The notes under the pieces were generated by a model that did not search any database, was not told the origin of the DNA, and saw only the letters and a list, made by a program, of their open reading frames with translations. The translations under genes and the position numbers were made by a program. A stretch of 64,000 bases of DNA from Yamagishiella unicocca (taxonomy: Eukaryota > Chlorophyta > Chlorophyceae > Chlamydomonadales > Volvocaceae), in contig BDSL01000003.1 in NCBI GenBank assembly GCA_003116995.1, forward strand, positions 2,232,001 to 2,296,000. The letters are read 5' to 3'. Positions within the stretch are counted from its first letter, which is position 1; every line of letters starts with the position of its first letter. Below, one piece after another: positions 58,847-64,000 of the stretch.

Positions 58847-61800
58847 TTAAACTGGAGGCGGCCGCGGTGGGCTCGGAGGCCTTGGCGGGTTCGGAGGAGG
58901 TCGGGGCGGCGGTGATGGCCTCGGGGGACGGGGGCTAGGAGGAGGTGATGGCAAATTAGGCGGTGATGGGGTTGGAGGCGGGTTAGGGGACGGCGGGTCA
59001 GGAGATGGAGGCGGACTTGGTGGGGGACTGGGAGACGGTGGCAGGCTTGGAGGTGAAAGTGGGGGCTCGGGGCTTTGCGGCGGGGACGGCGGCGGTGGGG
59101 GAGGTGGGGCGGGTGGTGGCAAGCCTGGGAATCCGGGCGGGCTTGGGGGGCTTGGGGGAATCGGGGGTGGGGTCCGGCAGGACGGATCAGCGGTGTCCAC
59201 CAGGCCATCACCTGCAACCGAGGAAAGAAATGATATCATGGCCAACAATAACAGTTCGGAAAACAATTAACACGGGGGTCCAAGGTGTAATTTCAAATGA
59301 AAGAGCAGCACTTACAATCATTGTCGACGCCATCGTTGCAGTCTGTTTCGACTAGTTCGGTGAAGCGGCACAGCTGCACGGTAGCGTTGGCGCCGGCATT
59401 TACGCTAACCACCGTGACCTTGAAGCCTCCGCCAGAATTCTTGTCGTTACTGCGGTTTTGATTCCGGTTGAAAAATGGTCAGCTGTCAACAATGTCCAGG
59501 ACGCGTCGATCTTGCAAAGTCTGACAGTAGACACGTTGCTATTAACACGCTTTCTGTCAGCATAGCAGATACTTACTTCAGGTCTAGGAATGGGCTGGTA
59601 TACACACCGCCCGAACCAAGGACTGCGACCAACTGTGTTCGGTTGTAATCGCGTTCAAACGCGGTGCCGTTGAAATTGTGCACAAAGACCTGTAATGAAG
59701 CATGATAGTCGTGACAAACAGTTCAAGTTTTCGCAAAAACAGCAAATACGATGACAGAAACCTGATCATGCCAAGCTGATACAACATGCATTTCACATGA
59801 ACCAAAGTCCCACGACTTGCCTTGTTCATGTTTCCACTTGGCATGATGTTGTCATACTTAGTCCCCCGTGTGCGGAAACTGACGAAATAGTTTCCGAATT
59901 TTACACCGTTGACGTTGTACATCAGGTAAACGTTGTTAGTATCGGTTAAAGACGCAGCGGGGATGATCCAGCGGCCAGCGCCAGCGTTGCCCGAATTGCT
60001 GGTCGTATTGGGATACAGGGTCGCAATCGGCTGGTTCCAGCCGACACGGTACTGGTTGCCGACGTTCATGCAGAGGTAGCCCTCCGAAGAGGCGGTACCC
60101 ATCACATCAGACGTATCGCCGTACTGCAAGCACACCGTGAAAAATTAACACCGTGGACAGGAGGAAGCAAATATTGCCCAATCCAATTGCTTAGAAGTCT
60201 AGAGGGCAGACACTCACCTCATCAAAGCCTCGCCCCGCGTGACTGAGTCCCTGCGTGTGCCCCAGCTCGTGCATGTTGACGGTCAGGCTCTTGGCGTATG
60301 CGCCCTTGATGTAAACAATGCATGTGGATCCACCGCAACCCACCGAGCCCAGACCGGCCCAACCGCATTTCACCTGAAATCGCAAGGGGCAACATGAAAA
60401 CAACATTGGCAGGCTGAATTGTTTAAGCTGCAAACACCAGTAGCCGTGTAAATGCAGAGCAGCAAACACCACCATACACTGGAAAAGGGCGGAATTCACC
60501 CACTTACTTCGTTAGGTAAAATGTGCACGATACGGCGACGTGAATTACTGTCCATGAAAGTCCCGTATCCAGCCTGAATGGCGTTGAAACGTACCAGAAA
60601 TCAAGTGGATGTGCGCCGGACAAATATGATTCAGGTGAAAAGTAACGGGTGAGGGCGACATCAAGGACCGTAAGCAACATTAATACAAGAATATGTACAT
60701 CCAACTGAAAGCCCGATGAAGAAACAGTACTCTTTAAGGCCGACATGATCAGGGGGGAGCATGTTGGCTAAAACTCACTGCACGAGCAGCGGCCTCGCCG
60801 GCCTGTCTCCAAGCGAATTGCTCAGCGGCACCGCAGGTAGTATTCCCATCGTATGGGTAACTCAAAGCTCCATTCGACACTGTACCCTGGCAAGGGACCT
60901 AGAGAATATAGATGCGTGCACATTAGGGAGAATACACCATGGTTAGTTATGGTTCAACCAACATCGAGATACGCCCAGAACTGGAATGATGGTCATATTG
61001 TATGATATCAAGACAACGACATCAATGGGGCACGCCAGTATAAAGCTGCAAAATGTTAACGATTGCTAGCTTTGGTGAATTCTCAAACCATAACCTACAT
61101 CAATAGGTCCCACAACGAAGTTCTCGGATGGGTCGTACGCCACCTTGCCGTACGAGCAGGTGTCATGGTAACCGGAAATGCTCAGGTTGTTGTTGAAGTA
61201 CAAGGCTTTGACTTGCTGCGAGGCGAGGGAGAACAAGTGGGTATGACTCGCGACCGTAATAGGCACAACCTGCGCAACGGTTTCGTTCTATTGGCATGTA
61301 TGATCAATGGCGCGCGATAAGGAATAGGTGCTGGGACACCGGTATGCGGGCTAACTTCCCAAATCCCTCCGCCGAAAACCCGAAGGCACAACCCTAACCC
61401 CGTCAGCCCCAGCAAATTTATTCACCCGTCACGCAGTATTTTAGCGAGGGGCTGCGGTGGGCACTTGCTGCAGGACGCTGAGTAATCAAATAACCCACTA
61501 CTTCTGAAGTACCTGGTTCTACGTAACGGTCTGGGGCCCACGGTAACAGTTATTGCTACTGCAATGATTCAACCCAACAACCCAATCACCGTCCCCGGGG
61601 CGCATCCTCACATCGACGGTGGCGGACGCCGGCCAGCCGCACGTTGTGATAATGTAAATCAGGCTCTTCACGCGGATCTGAGATCCTGTATACACCTCGT
61701 GGCCCTCGCTCTCGGACACGATGGTAATATTGTCCAACTCGGGGGCTGGGTCGGACAGAAGGCGGCGGTTCGGGCTCGAGGCGTTCTTGTACTGGACGCG

Positions 61801-62593
61801 GATCACATCGCCCGACAGAACCTGCGTTGGTTACGGTGGGATAGCTTCGTCTTAAGGCTACATATGAGCATGCGAATTTTCCACGTGAATTCTAGAAGCT
61901 GATGTCTCAAACGTTTTCAATCCCTAGGCAGTTATGGAGGGAGCGGGTTAAGTTGTGGAGGGAAGGTGCTTGGGAATTTAAAAAGAGATAAAGCACGCAT
62001 TGCGCGCGCTACTGCCTTGGTAGCGCCGACGCAGCACATCGAACTCGTCCCAAGCCCCAGCTTAGAAGCAACCACGTAGCGTCACTAAGGCTCCTTCCAT
62101 GTGAAAGGCCTGATGTTTCCAAAATGCGCACCTTGTACTTCTCCACAAGGTTATCGCCAGTGACCACCTCTTGCCAAGCGGCATCATTGGGGTTTGTGGT
62201 CGAAGTGTTCGGCGTAATATAAAGGATATCCTTTCCCAGGTGGAAACTGTCGCAGCCCGGGTTCCTAGCGAAAGGAGGTCAGGCAAATATCGGAATTCAG
62301 TCAGTCACGCGCGCAAGAATTTCAATACGACAGACGATAATGCGACTTGCCTTTCGTCAACATAAACTGCTGACATCATCGACGCAACGCCTGCAGTCAC
62401 GTCGGCAATGAACATATGGCGTATGAATAGCTGCGTTTGATCCCAGGCGCAATCTGTCTGTGTGCTGAGCTGCGAACGCTGCGAGTATTTGCTTACCTTC
62501 TTGTGCACTGGCTGTGTAGCTGAGGGTCAGCAGGGTAGCGACGACAGCGCCGGCCAGGCGACATACCGTCGCCGTGTTGGACGACATCCCCAT
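58847..62593 (-). CDS. Secreted gametolysin-like metalloprotease (peptidase M11) with MopE-type repeat and proline-rich tail
   Basis: Twelve exons in phase: 62497-62593, 62351-62390, 62132-62264, 61590-61821, 61099-61211, 60779-60898, 60508-60573, 60218-60373, 59821-60123, 59577-59689, 59316-59449, 58847-59211 (623 residues). The start at 62593 (or 62587) yields a signal peptide (LAGAVVATLLTLSYTASA). A gametolysin-type propeptide follows (IYIITTCGWPASATVDVRM, then YHDTCSYGKVAYDP and VPCQGTVSNG). The zinc site is HELGHTQGLSH (HExxHxxGxxH) in exon 60218-60373, followed by DTSDVMGT, which supplies the Met-turn. Near the end CNDGVDNDCDG and LVDTADPSC form a MopE-type Cys/Asp repeat, and the last 110 residues are PPSPPPP-type. 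Gametolysins and Volvox matrix metalloproteases digest hydroxyproline-rich cell-wall proteins during gamete, hatching or matrix turnover (established); this role is likely here. Introns after 62351 and 59821 need GC donors (GCAAGT). Confidence 0.9.
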
Positions 62594-64000
62594 GACTTTA
62601 TGAACTTAAGGAGCGTCAAGTCAGTTATCGAATTGTCATTTACGTTCCAGCGATGTCTTGCTTCACGAACAACAGGCCTTCACTAGCGCCGTGACAAACG
62701 GTCGTAAGTAATCCGTGAGCTTGATATGAAACCCTACGAAGCTTATATAGGGTCAATGAACAACGCGTAGGACGGATTATCACTTTGTGAAAGGAATCGG
62801 GACGGCTATATTTTGGCGCGTGTAGCACAGCGCCGTACATCGCGATATGGCGGGAAACTGGCTGCCTCCAGCTGCCCAACAGGTCCCAGCAACATACGCA
62901 ATCGATTATTGCCCAGAATGCAGCATATTGAACGAAACACTTGCTCACGCATGCAAGCTGCTGTTGGCGTTTTGAGTGTTCGCGGCAGTTTCGTCGATCA
63001 ACTCGTACACGTTGTGCACTTCGACAGTTGCCTGTCATTTATTGTAAAATAGGTTTCCGCAATTTTCTGGAAATACGTGCACCACAGAGTAACGTCCAGT
63101 CCGTCAGGGTAACCAAACAACAGCCCATCCACGCGGCGAGCGGCCATGCCCATCCATGTCTTCCCACACCCATGCATGTAATCATCATTTTCAATCCACA
63201 TGCAGCGTTTTCACTGACATTGTGGTAGCATGTCGGACCAGGTGCTAGCACCCTCTTGCACGCGTTTTCATGTCCCTCGTATCAACGGGCATAGCCTCCG
63301 TCGTCGCTTTGCTACGTTTCGTCCCAGTGATGGACCACTGCTCCGAAGCATAACCCACAGACGATGAACGGCCATATGTAGCTTTACTATGATGCGTTTT
63401 ATATTCCCTTAAACTGCACTGCCTAGGGGCAACTCTGTACCCAACTGGAAACTGTTGGTAACGTGCTAACGTCTACATTGTATTTACTGCCTCGTAATTC
63501 GCATGGGTCCTCCCCGTCCCTTCCCTTCCACTCAGCTGCGCTGAAAACAATAACCCACCTCCGTCAAGGCCCGCATCATCTCATTGGAAACTCTCCCTTA
63601 ACAAGCACGTGGCAGCTACGCCTCACCAGTTTCGGACTGTGACTACAGAGGCCCGGCTGCACCTGCCGGTTGGAAGGGCCAGGTGCCAAGCCATAGCCCG
63701 CTCGGCAACTTTTGGAATCGCTACGACCCACCGTTGTCCCCAGATTTGACCGGGAGCATGAGATTAGGCTTGCGGCTGACCATGTCCCGCCCCATAGCAG
63801 ACATGGTAGCCTGCGGATACCAGGACCACACGAACATCTTGTTATTATACTGGCTAGCCTAATTCGTGGTGTTGTGGTCCCAGTTGATGGCAAGGTTTTG
63901 CACAGTCGGCATAGGTTGGTGACAAGCTGAACCCTCTACGTCCTTGGTCAAGTTTGAGGAATTGGATACAGACTATCGCCCTTTTTGGGGTGGCGGGAAC
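62594..64000. other. Upstream region of the metalloprotease gene and spacer to the window edge
   Basis: Should hold the metalloprotease promoter and 5' UTR just above 62593. No open frame on either strand shows a domain I recognise. Nothing repeat-like stands out by eye except scattered similarity to other spacers. Confidence 0.45.

Noticed and set aside
62391..62496. A 34-bp intron using the AG at about 62463 in the metalloprotease gene
   Set aside because: Phase fits but the intron would be too short for this lineage; the AG at 62391 also fits in phase and gives a 106-bp intron.
63576..63893. Minus-strand open frame near the right edge
   Set aside because: No recognisable domain, no signal of splicing or conservation; kept as spacer.

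Overview
The window is nuclear DNA from a volvocine-type green alga (Chlamydomonas/Gonium/Volvox relatives; species not determinable from sequence alone). The evidence is high GC, genes with many short introns whose phases close exactly, GTGAGT/GTGCGT-type donors, TGTAA-like 3' end signals, Ser-Pro/Pro-rich extracellular-matrix style tails, a gametolysin-like metalloprotease, and introns and spacers full of mini- and microsatellites. I see no bacterial operons, rRNA, tRNA or CRISPR. Gene models were built by hand by chaining exons whose splice phases agree. Exon coordinates are in each entry.

Layout. 1-1117: two minisatellites. 1118-6834 (-): a secreted GH81-type beta-1,3-glucanase-like protein with a long proline-rich linker and the beginning of a second GH81 module; its 3' end is off the left edge. 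6835-12058: gene-free spacer with dispersed repeats. 12059-21457 (-): a polycystin/TRPP-like cation channel of about 19 exons. 21458-23225: spacer with a 24-bp minisatellite. 23226-24527 (-): a PAQR/haemolysin-III family seven-helix membrane protein with a striking 113-nt hairpin in its single intron. 24528-27008: spacer with inverted copies of elements also seen at 10.1-10.8 kb and 21.8 kb. 27009-32752 (-): a leucine-rich-repeat protein of the ribonuclease-inhibitor type. 33405-43770 (+): an 1836-residue nuclear RNA-binding protein with an Api5-like N-terminus, two RRMs, a glutamine-rich region and a C-terminal SPOC domain (FPA/SPEN type). 43771-45719: spacer. 45720-57292 (+): a 2842-residue GON4-like protein with two SANT/Myb domains. 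57293-58846: 3' UTR and spacer. 58847-62593 (-): a secreted gametolysin (M11) type metalloprotease with a MopE-type Cys/Asp repeat and a proline-rich tail. 62594-64000: spacer with no recognised gene.

The genes do not form one pathway. Two products (GH81-like and gametolysin-like) are secreted proteins with hydroxyproline-rich-type segments and probably act in the cell wall or extracellular matrix. Two are membrane proteins (polycystin-like channel, PAQR). Two are large nuclear regulators (SPOC/RRM and GON4-like). The observations most worth following are: the GH81 module appears to have lost its usual acidic catalytic residues; the Api5-RRM-SPOC architecture; intronic minisatellites whose units repeat a whole splice site; a long hairpin in the PAQR intron; and four predicted GC-AG introns.
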